From Galerina marginata (taxonomy: Eukaryota; Basidiomycota; Agaricomycetes; Agaricales; Galerinaceae): 64,000 bases of DNA. The notes below the pieces were generated by a model. It was not told where the DNA came from. It saw nothing but the letters and a program-made list of their open reading frames with translations, and ran no database searches. The translations under genes were made by a program, and so were the position numbers. Of this stretch, positions 25,227-35,728 are shown in pieces (position 1 is the stretch's first letter; the number at the start of each line of letters is the position of its first letter). Where the stretch lies: the NCBI GenBank assembly GCA_023014335.1, contig JAECYW010000029.1:606647-670646 (forward strand). Reading direction: 5' to 3'.

Positions 25227-27340
25227 TCATGACCAGCTCGCAACTGCGTCTGCAATTAAATCCTCCGAGTTTGAAAAACGAGGAAGGATTCTACACTGAA
25301 AGGGAAGCGGGTGGCTTCATAATTTCAGTCGTCCAATTATGTGGAACATTGTAAAAGGGCATACCTTACAGCGCCTGAGGTGTATTCCGCCGATTGTATT
25401 ATTGGTTTCCCGCCCTCATCCAGTTCCGGTAGAATCTCGAGAGTTGCCAATGTTGTGGCTATCACAACCCAGAGAAGGTTGTCGACGAGGTATACACCTG
25501 GACAGCTTCTGGGGCGATGGTGAGGTTTAATGAGAAAAAATGCTACAAATCTTACCTCCTTCCAAAGCCAAAGACCATTGTACGAGGATCTGGAACACCC
25601 TGGGAAAGGAAACGATCTGGGTTGAATTGTTCCGGATTTTCATAGATATCTAGCTAGTGTCAGTATGGAAGATTTCGGCTGGTTACAACCAACCTTCATC
25701 GTGAGTGAACGCCCTAAGATATGGTCAGTGATTCCCAATATATTCTTCTGCGACTCCTTGCCGTTTACCAAGCATTAGCCATTACCACAGATCCGGCTGG
25801 AATCGTAATTCCATTGTATACATCGTCTACAAGTGTGCTGTGTGCAGCTGTAATAACAAATCTTAGACCCATTACAATAAGGAAGAAAAATCTTACCGAG
25901 CGGAGCTACAGGTCTCCACCTTAATACCTCCTGAAGAATACACTCGATGTATGGCAGACAGGCTTTATCGGTCATCCTTGGGAGACGGCCTTCACTGCGA
26001 ATAATTTCTAACTCCTTCTGAGCCTTTTTTTGAACGTCGGGATGGAGAAGCATGCATAGGAAAAACGACATAATGATCGCAACTGTCTGAAATGAATTCA
26101 GTAAGCATTCGAGATCACAAAAATGGATAGTTCCATATTACACTATGAGAGCCCCCTAGAAAACGAAGCATTCGTAAATATGAAGATATGAAGACGCATA
26201 GTCACTTACCTGCATAAAGCCCTCCAGCTGTCCACATTAAGAGGTCCTTCTCCTCCTCGGTAGTATCCATCAGCCGATTTTCGAGGTTTCGCGATACAAG
26301 AGACGGCTGGGCGTAACCGTCTTTCTGGAACGTAGTTCAACTCGGAGTATAACTGTTAGCCAGTGTGGAAACTTACCAGCTGATTTACAACCATTAAATA
26401 TGGCTCAATCATGAGCCTATTCAAAAGTTCGCGACAGATCTTGGCCTCCAGTTTGAAGTGAGCACCGGGAAACCACTCGGGTAAATAAAGCACTGGTCAA
26501 AAATTAGGACTCATTTCAGAGATAGGATCAAGTTTACGAACGAATAGGCAATGAATCGACCAAAAAGTTGTTTGGTGTTATAACTTTTTCCACATAACTC
26601 ATGACTTGTTCGGCCAAGGAGACGAAAGGATCGTTCGGACCATTAACCTTATACCCATGAGAGATCATGAGAATTACAGAGGCAGCGAGCCTAAGGGCTG
26701 TTTAGAACATATTCACAGAAACGAGGTGGGACTAACCTCTGCGAATCCCCGTGAAGTGTCTTGGGTGATCGTAGAATTCTGTCGACAAAATTTTGAACTT
26801 CCCGTTCTTGTAGCTCTTTGTGTTGAGAAACAGCGCTTTGACTAATTTCCGCGTGCATTAATTTTCTAGTCTTGCGGACGACCTCGCCATATTTGTGGAA
26901 AAGTAGAGCCTTCCCGAAACCACACCTTGGGGTACCGTGGATAAGCGCATATCAGATAAGTACAGCAGTTGCTCACAAGTTCGCCATTGGTCTTTGAGGT
27001 CGTTCTGAATATATTGCCGATCGCTTCTCAAACAGCTCAACTGCGACGGCCCTAGAATTGAGCACAAACAGCCGCCGCCCGAAAATCTTCAAAGGTATAA
27101 TATCACCTGTGAAGTCTCCATCATCAAAAGACGCCAAAAGCAAATATAAAGTACAATCAGACCATACGATTTCTTCCATTCCGCAAAGCGAACCCATGGG
27201 TGGCTAACAGGCACCTGTAGAAGATTACCGATGATGGGTAAACACGGCGGACCCTTCACATTGGGTGGGGGACGAAAAATCAAGCGCAAGAGACACAACG
27301 TCGTAGCAGATATAACAACCCAAATGAATGTGGTGTACAT
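25227..27340 (-). CDS. Cytochrome P450 monooxygenase
   Basis: About ten exons with short introns. The N-terminus has one membrane anchor (IWVVISATTLCLLRLIF) and the proline hinge PPPNVKGPPCLPIIGN, so it is a microsomal enzyme. Further exons read KYGEVVRKTRKLMH (C-helix region), MISHGYKVNGPNDPF, EVLRWRP (the ExxR of the K helix), FNPDRF and the heme loop FGFGRRSCPG, split by an intron after GRR, with the axial Cys intact. The C-terminus is CRILPRFSNSEDLI, with the stop at 25227-25229. The I-helix oxygen motif is unusual: after joining exons it reads AGGSHSTV, where related P450s have an AGGADTTV-like sequence. The gene lies between a ligase and a divergent membrane-protein gene, which fits an oxidation step in a biosynthetic pathway. 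The substrate cannot be read from sequence. Confidence 0.92.
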
Positions 27341-28143
27341 TATTGGTGGTTGATGGGCTGCGAAGGTACAGCGTCTGGGTTGGACCGAATATCGCCCTGT
27401 CGCGAGGCGTGAGATTTGTTCAAAACAAATAAACTCTCTGGACCAGTCGTCCCGAACCGTGGAGATAGGTTTAAATTAGGTAGCTAAGAAAAACACCGCT
27501 GTTTGGGTTTGGGCTTGAAACTTCTAAGTTCTACATGATTGGTTCCTGCATTGCACAAGGGCAGAAGCAATGAGAAACTTCGCTCCAGCTTGTATAGATG
27601 GTTCGCAAGCGCAGCCGCCTATGCCGCTCAGCTTTTCAGCTTCCCTGTTATCAGATATTTGGGTACCGTGCGTCGAAACACTGATCACTCGCACGAGAAC
27701 CGTGTGAAGACCTACCAGTGCGCTGGTAAATTAAATATAGCACAAGTAATTTACCGCCCAGAACAGATTTGTTCGTGTGTGCCAGGCTGCCAGCTGACAA
27801 CTGACCAGTAGCGCCTGTCGGTTTGAGGAACGTGCGTCCAACCTGGAATTGTCGTTGCATAGATTAACCGAGAGCGCCGTCAGAAGTGTAACCGATCAGA
27901 GTATGCCTTAGATAGCTTGAGACTCGAGATCGCAAAACTCCAGTTGAACAGTTCCGATTACAATGATCAAAAGATTCAAAACGCATGTCCCCGACATGGC
28001 CATTAATAGCCAAGAATTTGTATTCGAACTCTGCCATACGCTGGCAGGATAAAACGGCACTTGAAAGGTATGATCAACCTAGGAATTGGACATACCAACT
28101 TGCTTCCTTGTCACTTCATCGACTATCCTCTCACTGATCCAAA
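27341..28143. promoter_or_regulatory. Shared upstream region of divergent P450 and DUF6534 genes
   Basis: About 800 bp separates the start of the minus-strand P450 from the start of the plus-strand DUF6534 gene. No further gene is evident. The divergent layout would allow joint control, but I see no binding motif that I can name. Confidence 0.4.
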
Positions 28144-29962
28144 ATGCCTACACTGGACCTAAATGACACCTTTGGCGCGCTTTTAATTGGCGTTGTTTTA
28201 TCAGCTGGGTAAGCAATATTCGCCAGTTTGCCAACGTGAATTCACATTAATTATATTCTTGTCAGACTCTTTGGCGTAACCTGCTCACAAGTCTTCTATT
28301 ACTCCCAGAATTATGCATCGGACGGAATTCTCATCAAGGGGGCAGTTAGTCACCGTTTTCTACTCCTTTTTCTCCTACCGACTCTGTCAATAAAATCCAG
28401 GTTGCTACTTTACTGTACGGAAAATCTCATTTATTACTCACTTATTACCGGTACTAACAACTAAAGAGCAGCATTCTTGAAGGATTGCATTCCGCATTTA
28501 GTATTCACGCTATATATTACTACACAATCCTCAATTATTTAAACCCTCTTGCACTCATTCAAGCTACCTGGTCGGCTATCGTGAGTTCCGCCATAATGTG
28601 GGGGTGTCTTTTATCTCAATAACTGCTTCCTCAGATGACTCTGGGAATCTCGGTACGGCGTCCATTCACGACATGCGCCTCACTGACCGCTCACCCTCAA
28701 GAGCTTAATTATTTTGGTTGTCCATCTCTTCTACGTGAGACGGGTTTACCATGGTAAGTATTCGTTCTCTCCGGAACTTGAACATGCAAATAACTTGAGC
28801 CTTCAGTGAGCAGAAAGAACATCCCTCTAGTTACACTTCTGGTGAGTGCCATTTACATCAGGCTTACTTTTGATTCTGAGCGTACACTCAGGCCGCCCTC
28901 TCGCTTGGCCATTTTGGTTTGTCTGTACTTTTTCTTCGTGTGCTTCTACTGATCTGTCAATCCAGGGACGGGTATCGGTACGTGAACTCTAATATACGAT
29001 TGAATTGAGAGGTTCTTATGCCGGTGTGTGTTGATAGCGGTGACAGTTCGAGCGTATGCCTCAATATTTCTGGATCGTTACTTTTGTTGACTTAAAAATT
29101 CACAGTTTCCAGTTGGAATTTTTTGCCGCATTCTCTAGGAGCAGTGTAAGAACATAATAAACTGCGGTTTTGTACATCGCGCTCATATTTTACTGCAGCG
29201 TATCGTAGCTGCTTCACTTTCTCTGGCTGTTGCTACGGACATCCTTACTGCTGCGTCGCTTTCATATTACTTGCACACCAGCCGGTCTGGGATTGAGAGG
29301 TAAAGTCAGTCTTAATATTCTCAAGCATAGCTCAAATTTGGATATGCAGGACTGATACCCTAATCAACAAGTTAATGGCCTACGCGATCAACAATGGAAT
29401 TTTAACGAGGTCCGCAAACACACTTAAATCGGAATTCAACTGATTTGGTATTTTATCCAGTCTTTTCGACATTATTGTCTTGACATTCGTAAGTTGTTAT
29501 TAACGCGACTATTCCCGCGAAGTCCCACACGCTTGAGATTTAGGATACAGTCGAGCCCAACAATTTGATCTTTTTAGCAATTTTCCAGGTCGTTGGAAAT
29601 CGTGAGTCAGGGCTTCTTTGTTTCTGAATCCGCTGAATTTGTTTGACTCCAGTCTATACCAATTCCATGATGGCAACGTAAGCTTTTGGTCACATTCGTT
29701 TATTTTCTGGGCAAGTTCTAACCTTGATCTGACAGTCTCAATTCGCGTCATTCCCTCTCTAAAGTCAATCCACCTGCAGTCAGTGGGTCGGGCTATATTA
29801 TGAACAGTTTAAAGGCAGCAGGTTCTGCAACGGCAGTACCGATTGATGGCCCAGAGCTCAGCGTGGATAGCAAGGCAAGTATGCCGACTTTTCTTAATAA
29901 TAGGCGTATCAACATCGTAAAATTTGCATTCAGCACAGACTTACTCCAACCATTTCCACTGA
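28144..29962 (+). CDS. DUF6534-domain multi-pass membrane protein
   Basis: A gene of about a dozen small exons, around 330 residues. Exons near the start are 28144-28208, 28266-28344, 28401-28414 (only 14 nt) and 28472-28580, which join in phase. The N-terminus (FGALLIGVVLSAGLFGVTCS) is a membrane span. Later exons read HSAFSIHAIYYY, VVHLFYVRRVYH, LAALSLGHFGTGI and QLEFFAAFSRSSRIVAAS. The signature of the family, TDTLINKLMAYAINNG followed by ILTSLFDIIVLTF, lies at about 29351-29489. The tail is hydrophilic. The family is expanded in mushroom-forming fungi, has about seven membrane helices and no established function. It shares an upstream region with the P450 gene. The last intron and the stop near 29962 are my best reading and are less certain. 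Confidence 0.85.
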
Positions 29963-30432
29963 GAAGGTCCTAGGCGTTTAATTACTGGATTGAATTGTTA
30001 ATTCCCGGGTTGAAGCACCGACACGAACAATGATCATGTTTGGCAATTCTCTCTTCGGTTTCTATTAAGTATTAGTAGCGTAGAAATGTAGGCAATTTAT
30101 TATTTAACATTCTGAACTATTATTACCCTCAAATCTTCCTACAAGGGAGTGCAATGTTCATCTTCGCCAGCACCAAATCAACCCAACAGAGAAATCGCAC
30201 GCAACGGCGGGAGCCGAGCTGACACAGCCGCCATTGCTATTCTCAATTTGGGCTTGTGGGAGGCGTTCGAGGAAGCGGCTCTGTTAACAGCCACTTGAAC
30301 TGTACTCCTTATCTACGCTACTCGAGTACATTCAACTTTTCTGGTACCCGCGAGAGGACACATTTCTCCACCACACTGTGTCTGACACTGTCTGTATCTC
30401 ATGATTTTTCCGGTATTTATTTACAGAATATA
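29963..30432. other. Spacer between convergent genes
   Basis: This is AT-rich sequence between the ends of the DUF6534 gene (plus strand) and the hydrolase gene (minus strand). I see no gene in it. Confidence 0.4.
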
Positions 30433-31797
30433 TCATAATTTATGGTAGCTGTCTTTCGAACGTCTGAGACTATTCGTCAGAATGGAATACAAAGTGTCGG
30501 CCAAAGGGCCTGGTTTTTCTTGGACGATCTGAAAAAGGTCTTTTGATGCTCGGGGGAAAACATGGAAATTAAGACTTACCAAATGTCCCGCTCCTTCGAC
30601 TCTCTTGACTGACTTTATAACCCGTCCAACTGACGGGTCATGAATGGAATCCTGTACCTCTCGAGAACTAGACGAAGGGATGAGCATTTTGGAGAAATGG
30701 AATTAATCGAATACTTACAACATATCATTCCGCGCTCCAAATACTAGATGAATTGGGATGACGCTGGATATAATATTAAGGTGTTCGACGGCTTTGTGAG
30801 TTGCTGAGGTGCCGGCGAATGCCGCGGCCTCATTAGTAGGCCGACAAATTAGTGCGACACCGTTCTGATCTGGGTTAAATGGGCTAGGTAATTGGCGCAG
30901 TCCATGTTCCTTACGGATGGGGTTAGAAGCATGTAGAGTTCGAGTACAAGTCAGCGTACGACGTGCAATTTCAAAATACGAGGGTCCCAAAATTTCCATG
31001 GAGAGCGCTTCTTCAGCCAAATGTAAGCTTCCTCTTTACTGTTCCACATAGATCTTCGAGATGAGGTCGTTTTTTCCACAATACGATACATCTCTGTCAT
31101 GTTGTTCGCCATTTCTGGGGAGAACATCGGAGGTTCGATGAGGATAACCATCTCAAATGGTACTGCACTCGGTGGACCGAAAAGGGTGGTCGTTAATACA
31201 CTATTTAAATTCATGAGTGGAAATAATTGTCAAGTACGGTAAGTTTGCCCTTACGACGCAATTGCACCTGCTGAGTGGCCAAGAAGAACGACTTTATGGA
31301 TGGACCTGTCCAGCTTTCCAAGAAGTCCAGACCGATAAAGAGCGGCAAATGCATCGGCATAGTGATAAATCGCTGTTTATTGGTAAGAACAGTACGTCAA
31401 AAAAGAATTTATATACTTATAATCCCTGGTTTGTTTAATAAAATTTCATCATTCAACGGTGCGGCTTCGCCATGATTCTGGCAGTCAATTGCCCATGCCT
31501 CCAAGACTCGGCTGACGCCATCGTTTCTGTTGTCATCTTCAAAAAGGCGCTCAATAGTTGGCTCCCAAAGTTCCTTGTCTGTTTTTTTTTTCAGTGGTTG
31601 ATACGAAAGACACGACAAATGGACAAACGGAAACCGGTGCCATGGGCGAAAAGAAGAATATAACCTGGCTCTTGGTGTTGACGGTTTTTAGAACGTGGAC
31701 GATATCGGTTTGCCGTCGCTTTCAAGACACCACCAGTGGAATTGGTATCCAACACAAAGTGATCGATTGTCATTTTCGTTGAGGTTGACATTGTCAA
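30433..31797 (-). CDS. Alpha/beta hydrolase
   Basis: A gene of about six exons and roughly 350-380 residues. The first exon ends at ILLFAHGTGF, whose HG forms the oxyanion region of this fold. The next exon reads LWEPTIERLFED and DCQNHGEAAP. The nucleophile elbow GHSAGA lies at 31263-31280. Later exons read PFEMVILIEPPMF, KKRSPWKFWDP, IPIHLVFGARNDM (a probable position for the acid residue) and VKRVEGAGHL, with the catalytic His. All three members of the triad can therefore be placed. No signal peptide is evident. The substrate is unknown; esters, lactones and acyl thioesters are all handled by this family. It is divergent from the reductase gene downstream and convergent with the DUF6534 gene. 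Confidence 0.88.
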
Positions 31798-32478
31798 TAG
31801 AGGAGAGAAACAAAGCTGGCAGAGGGACGCTGAACAATCTCGGCCTTCGTCCGATTACGATTAACAAGGTATTTTTACCATGAGAATACCGCTCATCCGA
31901 ATTGCAATGTCACTGTCATTACCGTGAACCGCGGGGGAACTCCTGCGAAAACTAGAGGTTATTCATAGATACATTTTTCCGAGATGAGGACCGCAGTCGC
32001 GCATTCCCAAGACAATAAAATTCCATTTAGTTGACGGCTGGAGGCTATCTCTGAATAGCTCACAGCGCTTTCATTTACCGAATCCTAATTTCGAGATTAA
32101 GACACTCCTCGCCTGGCAAAGCAGCCGATAGCCTGATACATATCAATTTTCGAGCCTATAGTCCACTCGTGGGGTTAGCACCAATTTCGGCCTTGAAGCC
32201 TGGTATCCACGTTGCATGCTAACATAGCCTCTCATCGTCAAGTTGCGATCATCAAACTATTCATCACACCTTAGTGGACCAGATTTGGACATAAGTCCTA
32301 ACTTCCGTCTTTTAATACCCGCATTTTTTGTTTCAACGTAGCCCATTCAGAAGTTAGCAGCGCTGGTAAGTTGGGCAACACAATTTACCTGATTTGTTGG
32401 CTGCTTTGAATCCAACAGAAACTCCGTTAGTTCTGTGAACATCGTCACGGGCTTGATTTCAACTAAAATCCGCTAGAA
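31798..32478. promoter_or_regulatory. Shared upstream region of divergent hydrolase and reductase genes
   Basis: About 680 bp separates the two divergent starts. I see no gene and no named motif. Joint control of the two genes is plausible from layout only. Confidence 0.4.
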
Positions 32479-33993
32479 ATGCCAGTGGTTGAGCCGAACA
32501 AAAGCAGGCGCGTTCTTGTCACTGGTGCCAATGGTTATATTGCCATGTGGATTATTCGAAGTCTTCTCGAACAAGGGTATACAGTGAGAGGAACTGTGCG
32601 GTCAGAGGAGAAAGGAGAAGCTCTGAAGAAGTTCTTCTCTTCTTACGGTTCTCGAATTGAATGGGTCGTCATTGAAGATATTGTGAAGGTACGATCCAGG
32701 TCAGCCGCGGAAATTTAACCGGTAATAATGACTGATGACAGAAAGGTGCCTTTGACGAAGCTGTGAAGGACGTCGACGCCGTAGAGCATGTGGCCTCACC
32801 TCTTGGTTCCGTAACCGGTGATTTAGAAGGTCAATGGATATTTCTTGCTCAGGGGACATCTAACCAAGAATTATTTTTTTAAGATTACATCCAACCAGCT
32901 GTTCAAGGAACCAAAGGTATTCTTGAAAGCGCTCGCAAATTTGGGTGTGTGCAATATGGCTTAGACTTCCTTATACTGAGCCTTGGGTGTGGCAATTGAA
33001 GCACTCGCCTGAAGCGTATTATCATTACTTCATCGGGTGGTGCCATAGTCGGGAAAGTCACGAAGCCTGGATCTGTCTTCGACGAAGCGAATTGGGGCGA
33101 CTATGCGGTACAAGTAGTAAATAGCCAAGGTGAGAATGCTTCCGTGGCGATGAAATACAGTGCCTCGAAGACTTTAGCGGAAAGAGGTGAGTACTTCGGT
33201 TGAATGTTGCTTTCCTCGACGCAAGTTGTATATTGAATCCCTAAATTCTATGTTACTTCCAATAGCCGCTTGGGACTTTTACACGCAGTGTAAGTCTGAG
33301 GTCGGGTGGGATCTCGTTTCTTTGAACCCGTCTCTAGTACGTCAACGATATTAATCTTTTGCGACGAGTTATAATGGTCGTATCTAAAGGTTCTCGGTGT
33401 AGGATCAATTCAGTTAATCAAATTTAATGGCATACTAACCTTGCAGTCTGTCTAGCCAACTCTCCAGGACATATCGACGCCTGCTGACCTTGGTTCTTCC
33501 TTGGCAATTTGGTGGGATCACATCAAAAACGAGAAAGCAGACAAATTTCTTAAACATTCTTTCCCATTCGTTGATGTTCGCGACACCGCGGCTGCTCATG
33601 TCGCGGCACTGCGAGAAACGGAGGCAGGCGGAGAAAGGATTATAATTTCTTCTGGTATGGAAGTTGTTCTACTCTTAGGGCGAACCTATCTCATATGGGA
33701 AATAGGCGCGATAACCTGGCAGCAAATACGTATGTATTTTTCAATGATTTGTCATGGACGGTAATGCTTATACATTATTGGCGCCTGCAGGTGATACCCT
33801 CTCCATTTCTCATCCGGAACTGTACACCGCTGGCATTCTCCCGCGGGGAAACCCGAAGGTCGATTATGGGCCCGTGTTGTACAACTTTAATTCGGACAAA
33901 GGAAAACGGATTCTCGGGATAAAGTATAAACCGATTGAAGTGCTTATGGATGATACGTTGGAAGATTATAAAACCAGGGGTTGGCTTGCGTGA
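32479..33993 (+). CDS. NAD(P)-dependent reductase, extended SDR (dihydroflavonol-reductase-like)
   Basis: About seven or eight exons encode around 340 residues. Exon 1 is 32479-32688 and exon 2 starts at 32742. The Rossmann motif VTGANGYIAMW lies at residues 14-24, followed by RGTVRSEEKG, which usually indicates NADPH. Exons then read DAVEHVASPLG, GTKGILESARKFG, IIITSSGGA and the catalytic Y-S-A-S-K at about 33160. Near the C-terminus come FPFVDVRDTAAAHVAA and the tail EDYKTRGWLA. These are the hallmarks of the ketone/aldehyde reductases related to dihydroflavonol 4-reductase and yeast Gre2. It should reduce a carbonyl to an alcohol. It ends about 100 bp from the convergent desaturase gene. 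I see no frame damage. Confidence 0.9.
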
Positions 33994-34096
33994 CTGTCCA
34001 AAGTCCCTTAACAGAGACGCACTTTGAGGTTACATAAAAGCCGTTGACTAAAAGGCTCGCTCGTACAATGCGTACTTACTCGCTCAATGGATAGCA

Positions 34097-35728
34097 CTAG
34101 CCCAATATGCGGTTTCGACCTTGCCCATCTTTGTAATACAACACCTGATCTATTCGCCTCGCGTTGGTAAGTATGGCATGTAATTTGAATGCGTGTGGCA
34201 ATACCTTCGTCTTCCACGAATTGACAGCTATTGAAATTCTCCCATAGGCATTGGAATACTGGTTCGGAGCTTGAATGATAGCTGTGCGACAGTGCGCGCT
34301 TAATTATTTCTGTCGCTTCCTCGGCATGATCTACAATACAAGTTTAATTCCCGGTCCTACTGGATTGAACCTCACATACAGAACGGTATGGTTGGAAATA
34401 GATGATGAACTGTATGGAAATGTGCGATCTATACCGAAAGTTTAACGAGTCAGGGTATTTGGAAAGTCAAAATGGGACCGTACATTATGCAAGAAGAAAC
34501 GCCCTTGCCACCCGAGAAAATCGCGGTCCATCGTCGAAAGTGCTCCAAGCAGAAAATTCCACGCATTTTCACGATAATGAGGCAGACGTGGGTCCGTGTG
34601 TTGCAAAAAGACGATCATAGTAACCCAGTGGCCTGCAGCAATAAGCGGGAGTCCGTATAATCTCAGAACATGGAGCGGTCCTAGCTTCGACGCCCAGAGA
34701 TAGATGATCCAGCCAGTCAAAAGGACACCAAAATTTGACGCCATGACATGATTTCGTTGAGTACGTTTGAAGAGGGAAGAGGAAAATGCTAAGGTCGGCA
34801 ACAGTCAATTAATTCAAAGGCTTTAATTATAAACTCACGGTTGAAGTGGCTAGTCCACAGCGGAAACTTAGATTGCCCGGACGCATTCATCAGCAAGTAG
34901 GCTGGGAACCCCAGAAATTGCTGGATTAAGAGTCGGAGAACGGTTATGATCGGCGTGTCGTCAAAGTAACTTTCAACATGGTCAACGTTTGGACGGACTG
35001 AGATTCCTAGTTCGCTTCGACTCCTTGGAATCCAGCTGGCTACAAGCTCAGCATAATTCAAATGAGATGCGATTAACGTACTGCTCATCTTTCTCCATTG
35101 AACCGTGGTGTCGATGGTGAGATTGATGGCTGAATTTCCAACTGAAATAGGGAGTCCACAAGGCGCTATGGCAAAGCTTGAAAAAGTAAGTCAAATGACG
35201 CGATAATTAGGAGAAGTGATGATATTTACAAACCCAACCAAGTCTGAAAGTATTCTCGAGGAGGAAAAGGAACCATGGCCACACTTATCGACCGAATTAG
35301 CAGCTTTAAAGACCTTGGGTGAGGAGACTGCACCGGACAACCTCATGTCCTATGACCCATATTCCCGTGAAAATTAAGCCTTGAAACCACCAGCTAGTTG
35401 CTTTGCTTCAATTTCTGTGCATTAGCACACAAATAATAACGCACTAGAATAACCAGATACAGGCTCTTAGCATATGCCGCTGAATTGTTGCACATTCGAG
35501 AGATATCAGGGTTGTATCTCCCGTGTAGACGGCGATAGCAAGAGCCACGGCCATGATCAAATCGCGAATAAGGAAGGCAACAGAGCGTGAGGTGTTCCGT
35601 CGGAAAAGACGTGAGGGAATTAGTGCCCGGAGTTCACAAACACTCTGAATCCTATAATCATAATGAAGCCCAGGGTGAGCATATTGAGTCGCTACGCACG
35701 TCTCCTCTTTCAAATTGGTAAGGTGCAT
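34097..35728 (-). CDS. Delta12-type fatty-acid desaturase (FAD2-like)
   Basis: An exon-rich membrane enzyme of roughly 400 residues. All three iron-binding histidine boxes are present. HECGH is split by an intron between GHE and CGHGSFS. HQSHH lies in FSHQSHHRHHGSMEKDE. HTVHH lies in FHTVHHLFPTIPF. Other family segments are QFLGFPAYLLMNASGQ, HWVTMIVFLQHTDPRLPHYR and CQFVEDEG near the end; the stop is at 34097-34099. The membrane-bound enzyme uses O2 and electrons from cytochrome b5 to introduce a double bond into an acyl chain. Related fungal enzymes also form acetylenic bonds, so an acetylenase cannot be excluded. The start at 35728 gives MHLTNLKEET spliced to an exon reading VCELRALIP, which fits the family; it is inferred. 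The neighbours suggest a role in a lipid-derived pathway. Confidence 0.9.
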
